From Euryodendron excelsum (taxonomy: Eukaryota; Streptophyta; Magnoliopsida; Ericales; Pentaphylacaceae), in the NCBI GenBank assembly GCA_033060915.1, contig CM065378.1:51187501-51251500 (forward strand): DNA of 64,000 nt, in the 5' to 3' direction. Positions 11,462 to 22,142 of the stretch are shown one piece after another (the stretch's first letter is position 1; each line of letters begins with the position of its first letter). The notes below the pieces were generated by a model. It made no database searches and was not told the origin of the DNA. It was given only the letters and a program-made list of their open reading frames with translations. Position numbers and translations under genes: made by a program.

Positions 11462-13299
11462 TCACAGGTCAAAGTCGATATCATCTGGATCAAAGTCCCC
11501 GAAACCCGACATTGGAGGAGGTGGATAACTACTCGAAGCACCGCCATCCTGCAAGGAAGATAGAACCAAAATTAGTCGTATGAAAGCAGAACTAAACAAT
11601 AGTAGAATGAGTAGAAGAAGCAATAACTTACCCCCCACCACCCAACTGAGATAACCGAGCATCAGGGAAGCTACCTCGGCCTGGTACTGATCCCGCTCCA
11701 TCTGGTATAGATCTCTCTGGTCTCTCATAGCAGTAAACTCAGCCTGGGGCACGTATCCTCTGGCTCGGCGCCACGAGTCGATCACCTCCTGGCCAACAGC
11801 GTACCCACCGACCACCACTTCAAACCAGGTGAAGGCACCAACCGAATGAGCCCCAAAGTGTGCAGCGTAATCTGTATCCGGAGGAAGCAAGAACTCAGCA
11901 CCGGGCTGACGCTCCTAATATGGGATAGGCACCCCTGACACCAGGGCTCCAAACATATACTCTAGTAGAGCTCCTGCTAATCGAAACTCCTCATGAAACT
12001 GCCACCAGTGTCGCTCTCCAAGATAGGACTCCCAAGTGTCATCACTGAGAAAAGTAGCTCTCGACAGGGACAACGGGACCAAGTACCAAACGTCTCATAA
12101 TGGACTGATCCAATGAAGGGCCGCTAGGTCACATCCCTCACCTCAATCAGCTCTAGGTTAGCCCGAAGCGTCACAAAATCAGTAATCTCCTATCACTGGG
12201 CTACCCGGTCACGAGCCCACCTCAAAGCATGAGGATAGAGATCATCCTCAACAACTGCAGGGCAACAAACAGGAAGGTACTCGTAACTGCACCAGATGAG
12301 GAAAGGGCAAAAACTAGTCATGCTGCCCCAACGGGAAGAAGTCTGGACCCGCATCAACCGAAGAAAGCAACCAAAGGAAAAGGACCCCCAGTCCAGCTCA
12401 GATAACGCTCCAAGATCAGCTACTATACTCACCAAACGACACGGCACGAGTGACTTGTTGTTGTTACAGAAGCAGCTAAAGATGATATACAAAACAAGTC
12501 GCCGTCTCATGATGTCCCGCCTAGCAGGTGATGGCTCAGTAGCAAAAGTACGGTTATCCTGACTGATCCAAGAAACTGGGAAGGCAGAATACTCAGGAGG
12601 AGGCAAGTCCAACAGCAAACAGGCCTCGTCCCTACTGACTGGATGCAGGGTGATCCGCCGGTTGACAAAGGAAAGCCCTGTAATAATTGCCCAATCCAAA
12701 GGAGTGGGACCTAACTCAAAGCCGACAAAATGAAAGGTCCCGGTTCCCCAAACCACCGCTCAACCAACACCAGTACTAAATGTTGGTTCAGGCAGTTAGC
12801 CTGTAATCCCATAAAGGCGCCAAATCCAATCTTTGCCAAGAAGGCACGATATGATGGGGCAGCCCGCTGCATGGTCACAAAAACCTGATGAACAGCCCCC
12901 TCTAAAAGCTATATGTACCCGCAGAGGAGGCAAATGCTGTCTAGAGTACACATTGGGGTGATAAGCAAGATCCCCGAGTGGTGGGACGTTTGGTATCTGC
13001 AGATCTCCCATGTCGGCATCCGTGTGCCTATGCCTGGAAGAAGCTCTCTCATAACCGGTCACCTGAACCCCAAGGCCTGGTACCTCTTCCTCAGCACTAA
13101 TCTCCTCTGCGAAAGCCTGCTCAACTAGAGAAAAAGGGTCGACAAGTGGCCGACTTCCCTGCCCACTCTGACTGGAGGAGGATCGTCCGGTAGATCGTCG
13201 ACTACCTCTAGATTGACTAGAACCGCCAGTGGAATTTGTCCGAGCCGCCTTCCCCTAGCAGCGCCTCCTCTCAGAACCGTCATCACCCGTGTCTGTCAT
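11462..13299 (-). pseudogene. E1 antisense extra gene, plant mobile domain (PMD)-like, broken
   Basis: Read on the minus strand it starts ATGACAGACACGGG at 13299, right after a predicted splice acceptor, and stops TGA at 11464-11462; about 580 codons. From the N-terminus it has an S/R/Q-rich basic stretch, an acidic stretch, then a core with TGTFHFVGFELGPTPLDWAI, LGALSELDWGSFSFGCFLR and FLIWCSYEYLPV. A short coiled segment (RDQRDLYQMERDQYQAE) and an acidic tail ending DDIDFDL follow. The TFHF…E.G.TPLDWAIITGL block, the WGS…LR block and the W.YE..P..RP block correspond to PMD (PF10536) signatures as I know them. PMD occurs in MAIN-like host proteins and in transposons; its biochemical role is unclear. 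Breaks include a TAG near 13259, where E2 has a sense codon, and frameshifts. A predicted intron lies at 11631-11549. Antisense extra ORFs are known in the Tat lineage. Confidence 0.7.
11549..11631 (-). other. Predicted intron 2 of the E1 antisense gene
   Basis: On the minus strand the donor is GGGG/GTAAGTT and the acceptor is CCTTGCAG/GATGG, 83 nt apart. The E2 copy has the same sites 88 nt apart. The downstream exon encodes the conserved acidic tail. The frame across the junction is off by one or two bases in both copies as written. A G-run before the donor and a nearby one-base difference between the copies are likely causes. Confidence 0.65.
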
Positions 13300-14640
13300 C
13301 CTAAAAAGGTAAGCTAAGGTAAGAGATGTTAACATACCATGCATGCAATTCAAATAATAATAAAATAAAATAAACAACTAACACAAACAAAACAAATAAA
13401 GGATTTCGAATGATAAGTTAAAACAAATTTCCTACATGCACATCTTGATTTTCCAACTTCAAATCAAATATCAAGGATTTTCTGTCTTTTTCCTTCAAAA
13501 AGATTTTATTTAAAAAAAAAAAACTTTTTCTAACTCTTTCCCTAATTTCTAAAAATTTCGGCAGAGTCCCGTTAAAAAATGGCCCTTACAACACCCATAA
13601 CATCAACACAAAACACAAAACGTGCACTTCACATTGTCACAATCACATGACATCAGCACCCGTGCACACTTTTTAATTTTTCAAAATTTTCAAAGCACAT
13701 GTTTTATTTTTTGAATAAATCCATGGTTTTCAAAAATGCCTTAAAATTCTTCAAAATCATTTCAAATGTTTTCCAAAAATATTCTTACATTTTTTGAATT
13801 TTAAACTCTAAGGAATTTCATCAATTTCCAGAGTTTTCTCATTTTTCTAAATTTTCTAAGTATTTTCCTATTTTTTAAAAAATAAAAAATTCGCTGAGTT
13901 TTCAAAAAATCACGAAACTTCATATGGTTGCTAAACACATTTTTCTAAGGCACATTGCATAAAAATATAGCCAGAAAACCCAATGCCCAAACTTGTAGGA
14001 ACAAATCCCCTATTCCTGTAGAAAACCCCCTTCACATATTCACATATAATCACTCAAATTCAATCAAACATGCACCAAAATGAAAAAATAATATCACCAT
14101 CATGTTCAAAACACATCAAAACATCAATTTTTACTATTCACATGATTCAAATGAAGTTCTACACATCAAAATCAACAAAATTTGAAAACTCACTTTTTGG
14201 AAGTTCTCCGGCGAAATCTTCTCTTCCGGTGACTTTTCCAATGACGTGGTCTCCTTCCGGCAATCACCCGTGGTCTCCAAGAAGTGCTCCTTCAAGGTTC
14301 AAGTCGATTTTCACGCAAAGTCTCTCGGATTTGCGAAAACTCTCCAAAATGCCGCAGCTGTTCGAACCAGAAATTTTTCGGTTTTAACTCCAAGCTTGGC
14401 ACCACTAGTAGAGGCACCAAGCATTTTCTGCCAAAGGTGCCACTGCTAGTGGCGCCAGTTGCAAATTCTGGGTAGCTTTGCCCCCTTTCCCGCTAAATCC
14501 CATTTTCGAAGGCCTTTTTGGCCTGTTATCCATTTTCGACCCCCGTTGTTGAAAGATTTCCAATGTCCGTCCCTCTAACTGTCTCGCGGTCAACATGGGA
14601 CTCTTACTTTTATCGTTTTTTGTCTTTGACAAGCAAAGAC
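13300..14640 (-). promoter_or_regulatory. 5' exon, intron 1 and promoter region of the E1 antisense gene
   Basis: Read on the minus strand, an exon-like stretch ends at 14194 with CCAAAAA/GTGAGTTTTC. The acceptor CTTTTTAG lies at 13302-13301, one base before the ATG, giving an 893-nt AT-rich intron. The same donor and acceptor are in E2, 703 nt apart. Upstream (14395-14460) are GGCGCC/GGCACC palindrome-like motifs of the kind found above the LTR TATA box. No convincing TATA box of its own was found by eye. This region would be the 5' UTR and promoter of a gene transcribed toward gag. Confidence 0.5.
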
Positions 14641-14653
14641 AGAAAAAGAGGGG
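14641..14653 (+). other. E1 polypurine tract
   Basis: AGAAAAAGAGGGG, then CAGC, then the LTR start TGTAAGC at 14658. E2 has the matching tract in reverse (20991-21002). This is the expected place for plus-strand priming. Confidence 0.75.
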
Positions 14654-15554
14654 CAGCTGTAAGCCATCCCCTCTCTCGAGACAGTTAATTTCTTGAGATG
14701 GTAAATATATTCCAAACCAGGCACGTCTTTCCGAAGACGATAAGACCCCTTTCCAATTCCAATCCTTCTTTCAAGACAGTTTATTCCTCGAGACGGTTCC
14801 AAATCAGGCACGTCTTTCTGAAGACGATAAGACCCCTTTCCAATTCCTATCCCTCTCTCGAGATAGTTTATTCCTCGAGACGGTTCTAAATCAGGCACGT
14901 TTTTCTGAAGACGGTAAGTTCCCTTTCCAATCCCCCTCTCGAGACAGTTTATCCCACGAGATGGTTCTAAATCAAGCACGTCTTTCCGAAGACGATAAGA
15001 CCCCTTTCCAATTCCAATCCCTCTCTCAAGACAGTTTATTCCTCGAGACAGTTCAGCACGTTTTTCGAAGAAAATCTCTTCAAAACGGTAAGTCCTTTTA
15101 AACCTGTCGACCAGGACGAGACCGCAAGTCCCCTAGATGGTAGAATGGTCCACCTTTGGTGCCTGCTAGCCCGCCAATGCAGAAATGTCTGTTTAGGCAC
15201 GTCTTCAGAGAAAATTGACTTCTCAGGCACTAAGTCCCCTTTACTAGCTTCCCGAGATCAGGCAGTCTCGGGAATAATCGCGAACCATCAGAGTAGCGGA
15301 AATACTCACAAACATCGCAACCGTCAGTGTAGAGGAAACACTCGCAAACAGGTCGATATAGGGAATTGCTAACAAACCCCTGTATCACGCGACCGCCGTC
15401 AAAGTGGTAGAAACACTCAAAACCCAGGTCAACACCAGTGCCTGCTAGCCCACTTCGGTGAAAAATGACCAAACTGCCCCTTGGACCTTTTCCAAGATCA
15501 AGATGACCATTTTGCCCTTAGGCTTCCAAACGCCCCGGGAACCACGCCGGCTAT

Positions 15555-15880
15555 GGGTATCAAACCGGTGACCTTTTGAGATTATTTCTTATAGTATTCT
15601 TAACCTTCCTCTACCTTTCCGGATCATTCCGAGTTAGTTCCGGCAAACCCGGTGCAAAATGATCATTTTGCCCTTGGAGGGCCGGTCGGCTTTTCTGACC
15701 ATACCGGCTCTAGGTATCAAATCGGTAACTTCTTCAGAATGCTTTTTATAGTGTCCTCAACCTTTCTTTATCCTTTCGAATCATTCCAAGTCAGTTCCGG
15801 CAAACCCGGTACAAAATGATTGTTTTGCCCCTGGTGGGCCGGCCTCCTTTTCTGACCACACCGGCTCTGGGAATCAAATC
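15555..15880 (+). repeat. 157-bp tandem repeat in LTR U3
   Basis: The 'ggtatcaaa-cgg' motif recurs at 15555, 15712 and 15869 (period 157), each with 'gttccggcaaacccggt' and 'ttttgcccc' blocks. The E1 5' LTR has one unit fewer (2275-2450). The two E2 LTRs also differ: 19990-20310 has an extra unit compared with 32515-32690. It is a copy-number-variable minisatellite. Confidence 0.8.
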
Positions 15881-16422
15881 GGAAACCTTTGGGAACACTC
15901 TGAATAATGTTTTTAAATCTCGAGTCTTCTTGCAGGACAATCCAAGTCCGTCCTGGTAGCTTTCCGGCCCGAATGACCGTTTTATCTCTAAAGGCCCGGT
16001 CAACCCTTTCGACACATCTTGTCCTCATTTTTCAAGTCAAATACCTCCGGGACACTATTTTAAGTGTTCCTACTCATTTCCGGCCTTCTGAGTCATTCTC
16101 GGCTTCTTCAACTCATTTCCGGACTTTCCGAAGTCACTCCTAGTGAAGCCATGCTAAAAATTGCATCGTAGTCACTAGTACAGGCGCCCAAATCTAGTCA
16201 AAGATACGTTGCTTGCTGACCTAAAACATTTCCTAAATGGCTGGCGCTACTACAAGCCAAAAAATGGCCTAGCGCCACTCCTAGTGGCGCCCGTGTAATT
16301 TTTGGCTTGGCACCACTGCAACAAGCGCTAGTGCATTCCTCTCTCTATAAATATAGAGCCTCTTTCAGCGTCAAAGAGGTCTGCAAAGTCAATCGAAAAA
16401 TCCTATATTTCGATATACAGAG

Positions 16423-16427
16423 CTCGC
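16423..16427 (+). other. Target site duplication of E2, left copy (CTCGC)
   Basis: CTCGC lies directly before the E2 terminus TGTCGCGCCC and again directly after its other terminus GCTTACA at 33380-33384. In the uninterrupted E1 5' LTR the site occurs once ('gagctcgcacactc', near 2951). This proves nested insertion. Confidence 0.92.
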
Positions 16428-19400
16428 TGTCGCGCCCAGATTTTTCACACTCGAGGAATACTCACACAAGCGAGAAAAATGCTGTACTCTCTCATTAGAA
16501 CTCACCCTCCTAGAAGAATGAGTGCGACTAAGTTTGAATTGAAAATTGATTTGAATAAAGGACTTTTGAAAAAGATTGGAGTTGCCACCTAACTTGATCA
16601 AGGTGAGTTGGGTCACCTAAAAACTAAGCATAATCCAGAGACTACACTTAGGGTTTTGGAAAATGATTTTGAAAATATCTCCTCAAGAGAGGGTTTTTAA
16701 GAAAACAGGTTGTTTGGCAACCTTTGGAAAACATTTAAACCCTTTTTGAAAAATAACTCCTTTTTGGTCTTTCAAATCAGTGATCTAGGTTCGGAGGTTG
16801 GTTACGTGTTGGGAAGACGCACTAAGCCATCACCCTACCCCGCCCTTTCGGTACCTACATGTCAATCTACCCTAGATTCACCTATGAGAGTCTCCAATTA
16901 ACTAATGTTTAATACTATTTACCATGGAAAAGAATGTTTAAAAAGACATGATGCATGATATGCAAGTGTAAGTTAAGAGAATTGATTTGGAAATAGATTT
17001 GAAAAGAAGAATTTGATTTGACTTTAGAAGAGATTTGAAAAGATAGAATTGAAATTGGAAAGTTTGAAAAATTAGAAATAGAGATTTGGAAATATAAATT
17101 TGAAATTGGAAATTTGAAAATAAATTGGAGATTTAAAAAGATTGTGGAATTTGACATTTGGAAAATATGGAGTTTTGAAATTTGAAAGAAGTTGTGGAAT
17201 TGAAAATTTGAAAAATGTGGAGAACGCACCCATGAGGATTGCCTACGTATCCTTTTGGAGGAATCAGGTCAGTCGTTGTTCGGACAAGAGTCCGATAGAA
17301 GATAGAATGTTTGATTGGAAGAAAGATATTGAATTGAAAATTGGATTAGAATATTGAGAGATTGAACTTTGATTAGAAGATTTGAAAAGACTTGACTTTG
17401 GAAAACTTGGTTTTAGGAAACCTAGACTTAGGAAAGAGAAGGGACTTAGGAAAGATTTGACTTTGAAGAGTTTTAGGAAACATTGGGCTTAGGAAAGGTT
17501 CGAATTAGGAAAGGTCCAATTTAGGAGAGTTTCGAATTAGGAAAGTTTTCAAATTAGGAAAGTGTCATTTTAGGAAAGTTTTGGAAGTACGAAAGTTTTG
17601 AATTTGGAATGTTTTGAAATAGAGGAGTTTTGGAAATTTTAGAAAACAAGGAAGTTTTGAAAATAAGAAAGTTTTGAGTTTAAAAAGTTTTGAAATTTGG
17701 AAAGATTTGAAGTTTTAGGAAAGTTTAGAATTTAGAAAGTTTTAGATTTAGAAAGTCTTAACTTAAGAAAGTTTTGAACTTGGAAAGCTTTGAATTTGGA
17801 AAGATTTTGAAATTTAGAAAGTTTAAGATTTCGAAAGTTTTAGAGTTCGAGTTTTAGAAAATCTTGAAATTAGGAAAGGTTTGAATTTAGGGAAGGTTTG
17901 AAAACTTAGATTTAGAAAGTTGAGATTTGGAAAGGGATAAAGTTAGGAAATGGTTGAATTAGGAAAGATTTGGAAGCTTAATGTTTAAGGAAAGATTTGA
18001 AAGCTTTAGGAAACTTATGATTTAGGAAGGTTGGAAATTAGGAAAGAGGGGAATTAGGAAAGATTTGGATTAGGAAGGGATTGGATTTTGTTTCTAAAAT
18101 AGAAGTTTTGATTTTGTTTCCAAAAACAGAGGATTGGATTTGGTTTCCTAAACGGGAGGATTTGATTTGGTTTCCTAAAGGGAAGATTGGAATTGACAAG
18201 GATTTGGAAATGGAGGTTTTAGAAACCCTAGATTTGGAAGGCTATAGTTTTGACGTAAAAAGAGGTTTTGGAAATATGCATAGTTTGGATCTGAAAACAA
18301 AAGGTTTTGAAAACCTAGGTCTTAAGGCAAGTTTGAAAACCATGTTTTTGGAAAGAAAATTGGGGTTTCCTAATCGTGGATTCTAGGGCTTGACTTGGGC
18401 TCTAAGAAAAGAGTTTTTGGAAAATGCATTTTTTGGAAAGAGGGATTTTTGAAAAGGAATCCTAGAGAGGAGTTTTTGAAAAGTGAACTTTGAAGAGAGC
18501 GTTTTGGAAAGGGGTTGAAAAAGGGACTTTGGAAAAACAGATATTTGGAGGGAGTTTTTGAAAATAATTTTGGAAAGAAGAGTTTTTGGGAAGTATGTTG
18601 AAAAAGAGATTTTTAGGAAGAGATTTTTGAAAAGAGAGCTTTTTGGAAAGTATAAAAATATCTCACTTTTCTAAAGCAATTCTAACCCTAAGACAGCTAG
18701 AACCACTTTAGGAAAGCGGTTTTGAAAACAATAAGATTTGCAAATATGGACCATCTTGGTCACTTTGAATGTACCACTTTCCTAAAGCAACCCTAGCTAT
18801 GGAAAAGCTAGAATTACCTTAGGATTGTGATTCTGAAACATGTTTTGAAAAATGAGATTTTGATGCACTTTTGAAAACAAGTTCGAAAACGATTTTGAAA
18901 ACGAGTTTGAATACAAATTTTTAGAAGATGCAAGATCATGATATGCACAATGCAATTTTGGGGTCATGAACATACAAGGTTAATGCTTCACCACATAATC
19001 AAGGGGGCCGAACCCACGTGGTCTCTGGTTAGCCTAAATGAAAGCCCCCGACACGGTGACCCTCCGATATTCTAATCCTATACATAGACCGGGAGTCCCC
19101 TTGTTTCAAGCATGCAAAGAAAGGGGGTGGTGGGGAAAGAGATGGGGGATTAAAATAGAGAAAACCCAAGTGGGTTAGGAGAGAGAAGAGAGAGGGGGGA
19201 AGTGAAAAAACGTAAAACGAAAGCCTACCTTGTGTCATGTTTATTTTGTGCGCCTTGCTTGTCTTCGGTCCTGATCTTAATCTTTGTCTTCAATCTTCAA
19301 GAGTTGTCTTCAAACTTCAGATTGCAGCTCTTCAAGTCTTCAAATAAGGGTTGAAGGCTAGTGTATGAGTGTATAGGGGTGTATATGAGTGTATAGAAGG

Positions 19401-20985
19401 TTAGGGTTTAGTGTATGGTGGCTAGGGTTTGGGGAAACCTAAGAAAGCTAGGGTTTAGGGAGTGCACAAGCTCTGTATATCGAATTATATGATTTTTAGA
19501 CTGAGTTTTCGGACCTCTTTCACGTTGGAAGAGGCTTTGTATTTATAAAGGTTGGACAACACTAGCGCCTGTTGTAGTGGCGCCAGGCCAAACTTTACAC
19601 TGGCGCCACTCCTAGTGGCGCCAGCCATTTAGGAAATGTTTAAGATCGGCAAGCAACGTATCTTTGACTAGATTTGGGCGCCTATACTACTGACTACCAT
19701 GCAATTTTTAGCCTAGCTTCACTGGGAATGATTCCTGAGAGTCCGGGAAGGAGTTTGGAAGACCGGGAATGACCCGGAAGGCTAGAAAAGAGCAAGAACA
19801 CTTAAAATTGTGTCCCGGAGGTATTTGACTTGAAAAGTGGGGATAGAACGTGTCGGAAAGGTTGACTGGGCCTTTAGGGGCAAAACGGTTAATCGGATCG
19901 GGAAGCTGCCAGGACGAACTCAGACTGTCCTGGAAGAAGACTCGAGATTTGGAAACATTATTCAGAATGTTCCCAAAGGTTGCCGGTTTGATACCTAGAG
20001 CCGGTGTGGTCGAAAAAGATGACCGGCCCACCAGGGGCAAAATGGTCATTTTGCACTGGGTTGGCCGGAACTGACTCGGAATGATCCGAAAAGATAAAGG
20101 GAGGTTGAGAACACTATAAAAAGCATTCTCAGGAAGTTACCGGTTTGATACCCAAAGCTAGCATGGTCGAAAAATGAGACCGGCCCACTAGGGTCAAAAC
20201 GGTCATTTTGTACCGGGTTTGCCGGAGCTGACTCAGAATGATCCAGAAAGGTAGAGGAAGGTCGAGAATACTATAAGAAATATTCTCAGAAGGTTACCGG
20301 TTTGATACCCAGAGTCGGTGTGGTTCCTGGGGCGTTTGGATGCTTAGGGGCAGAATGGCCATCTTAATCGGAGAGTCTCGGAAAAGGCTCAAGGGGCAGT
20401 TTGGTCATTTTTCACCGAAGTGGGCTAGAGGCACTGGTGTTGACCTGAGTTTTGAGTGTTTCGGCCACTTTGATGGCGATCGTCGTGACAGAGGGGTTTG
20501 TTGGCAATTCCCTATGTCGACCTGTTTACGAGTATTTCCGCTACTCGGACGGTTGTGATGTTTGCGAGTATTTTCGCTACTCAGACTATCTCGAGGAATA
20601 AACTGTCTCGAGAGAGGGATTAGAAAGGGGACTTATCGTCTTCGAAAAGACGTGCCTGATTTGGGACCGTCTCAAGGAATAAACTGTCTCGAGAGAGGGG
20701 TTGGAAAGGGGACTTACCGTCTTCAAAAAGACGTGCCTGATTTGGAACCGTCTCGAGGAATAAACTGTCTCGAGAGAGGGGTTGGAAACAAGATTGGAAA
20801 AGACAATGCCCCTAAGGGCATTTTGGTCATTTTGCCTCTATTTGGGCCTGGCGGGCCAGCGAAGCGATGGAAAAACGGGATTTGGACTTAGAAAGATGAT
20901 TTCGATTGGAATATGCCCACAATGACTTGAACACATGTCTGGACAGAGTGTAGACTGCCGAGCGGTCAAAAATGGGGTGCTTACA
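16428..20985 (-). repeat. E2 3' LTR (4558 bp)
   Basis: The window-left end is TGTCGCGCCC and the right end is GGTGCTTACA. It contains the purine-rich array (17000-18660 on this strand), a TATA box (reverse, near 19539-19546), GGCGCC palindromes at 19565-19625, an extra 157-bp unit near 20090-20240 and a three-unit 87-bp array at 20575-20790. About 160 bp present in the other E2 LTR near 30780-30960 are absent here near 18480. Confidence 0.88.
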
Positions 20986-20990
20986 GCTGC

Positions 20991-21002
20991 CTATCTTTTT
21001 CT
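20991..21002 (-). other. E2 polypurine tract
   Basis: In element orientation AGAAAAAGATAG, then GCAGC, then TGTAAGC. It is the counterpart of the E1 tract at 14641. Confidence 0.65.
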
Positions 21003-22142
21003 GTGTCTTTACTTGTCAAAGACAGAAAACGATAAAAGTACGAGTCCCATGTTGACTGCGAAGCAATCGGAGGGACGGACACTACAAAGCTTTCGACAAC
21101 AGGGGTCGAAAACGGATAACGGGTCGAAAAGGCCTTTGTAAACGAGTTTTGGCAGGAAAAAAGGCAAAGCTGCCCAGAATTTGCAACTGGCACCACTAGC
21201 AGTGGCGTCTTTGGTAGAAAATACCTAGTGCCTCTGCTAGTGGTGCCAGGCTTAAAGTTAAAACCAGAAAATTTCTAGTTCGAACAGCCACGGCATTTTG
21301 AAGAGTTTGTGAAAGATTGAGGGTGTTTGTGGGGAAACCGACTTGAACCTTGAACGGGCACCTCTTGGGGATCGTGGGTGATTGCCAGAAGGAGACCACG
21401 TCACCGGAAGAGAAGATTTCGCCGGAGAACTCCAAAAAAGTGAGTTTTCAAGTTTTGTTGATTTTGATGTGTAGAACTTCGTTTGAATCATGTGAATAGT
21501 AGAACTTGATGTTTTGATGTGTTTTGAACATGATGGTGATATTATTTTTACATTTTGGTGTTTGTTTGATTGAATTTGAGTGATTATATGTGAATATGTA
21601 AAGGGGGTTTTCTGCAGGTATAGTGAATTTGATAGAATTTTTAGAGTTTAAAATTTGAAGAAGGTAAGAATATTTTTGGAAAACATTTGAAAGAATTTTG
21701 AAGAATTTTGAGACATTTTTGAAAACCATTGATTTGTTGGAAAAATAAAACACGTGTTTTAAAAATTTTAAAAAATTAAAAAGTGTGCAAGGGTGCTGAT
21801 GTTATGTGATTGTGACAATGTAAAGTACACGCTTTGTGTTTTGTGTTGATGTCATGGGTGTTATAGGGGCCATTTTTGAACGGGACTTTGTCGAAATTTT
21901 TAGAAATTAGGGAAAAGTTGGTTAAAGTTTTAGAAATAAAATCTTTTTGGAAAAAAAAGATAAAGAACCCTTGAGATGTGATTTGAAAATTAGAAAACCA
22001 AGACGTGTAGAAACTTTGTTTTTTATTTGTTATTCGAAATCCTTTATTTGTTTTGTTTGTGTTAGTTGTTTATTTTATTTTACTATTATTTGAATTACAT
22101 GTATGGTATGTTAACATTTCTCACATTGGCTTACCTTTTCAG
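21003..22142 (+). promoter_or_regulatory. 5' exon, intron 1 and promoter region of the E2 antisense gene
   Basis: It mirrors the E1 region. Palindrome-like GGCACC/GGTGCC motifs lie at 21189-21253. An exon-like stretch ends at 21439 with CCAAAAAA/GTGAGTTTTC. A 703-nt AT-rich intron ends with TTACCTTTTCAG at 22142. The intron differs in length from the one in E1 (893), but both splice sites are kept. Confidence 0.5.

Larger units (their letters stand above)
14658..16427 (+). repeat. E1 3' LTR, first part (split by E2)
   Basis: It starts TGTAAGC. About 197 bp present in the 5' LTR (about 1182-1378) are missing immediately after. The 87-bp array (14725-15055), a 157-bp repeat with units at 15555, 15712 and 15869, and the palindrome/TATA block (16240-16355) follow. 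It stops at the 5-bp target site CTCGC (16423-16427), where E2 begins. Confidence 0.85.

Noticed and set aside
16241..16265. 'gctactacaagcc' considered as a CACTA start (CACTACAAG)
   Set aside because: The sequence is CTACTACAAG within a damaged LTR palindrome, without subterminal repeats beside it.
18081..18386. ORF of about 100 codons in the E2 LTR, with a near copy at 30372-30677
   Set aside because: It is part of the purine-rich LTR array. Its low-complexity composition (W/F/K/E rich) follows from the repeat, and the E1 LTRs show no kept frame.
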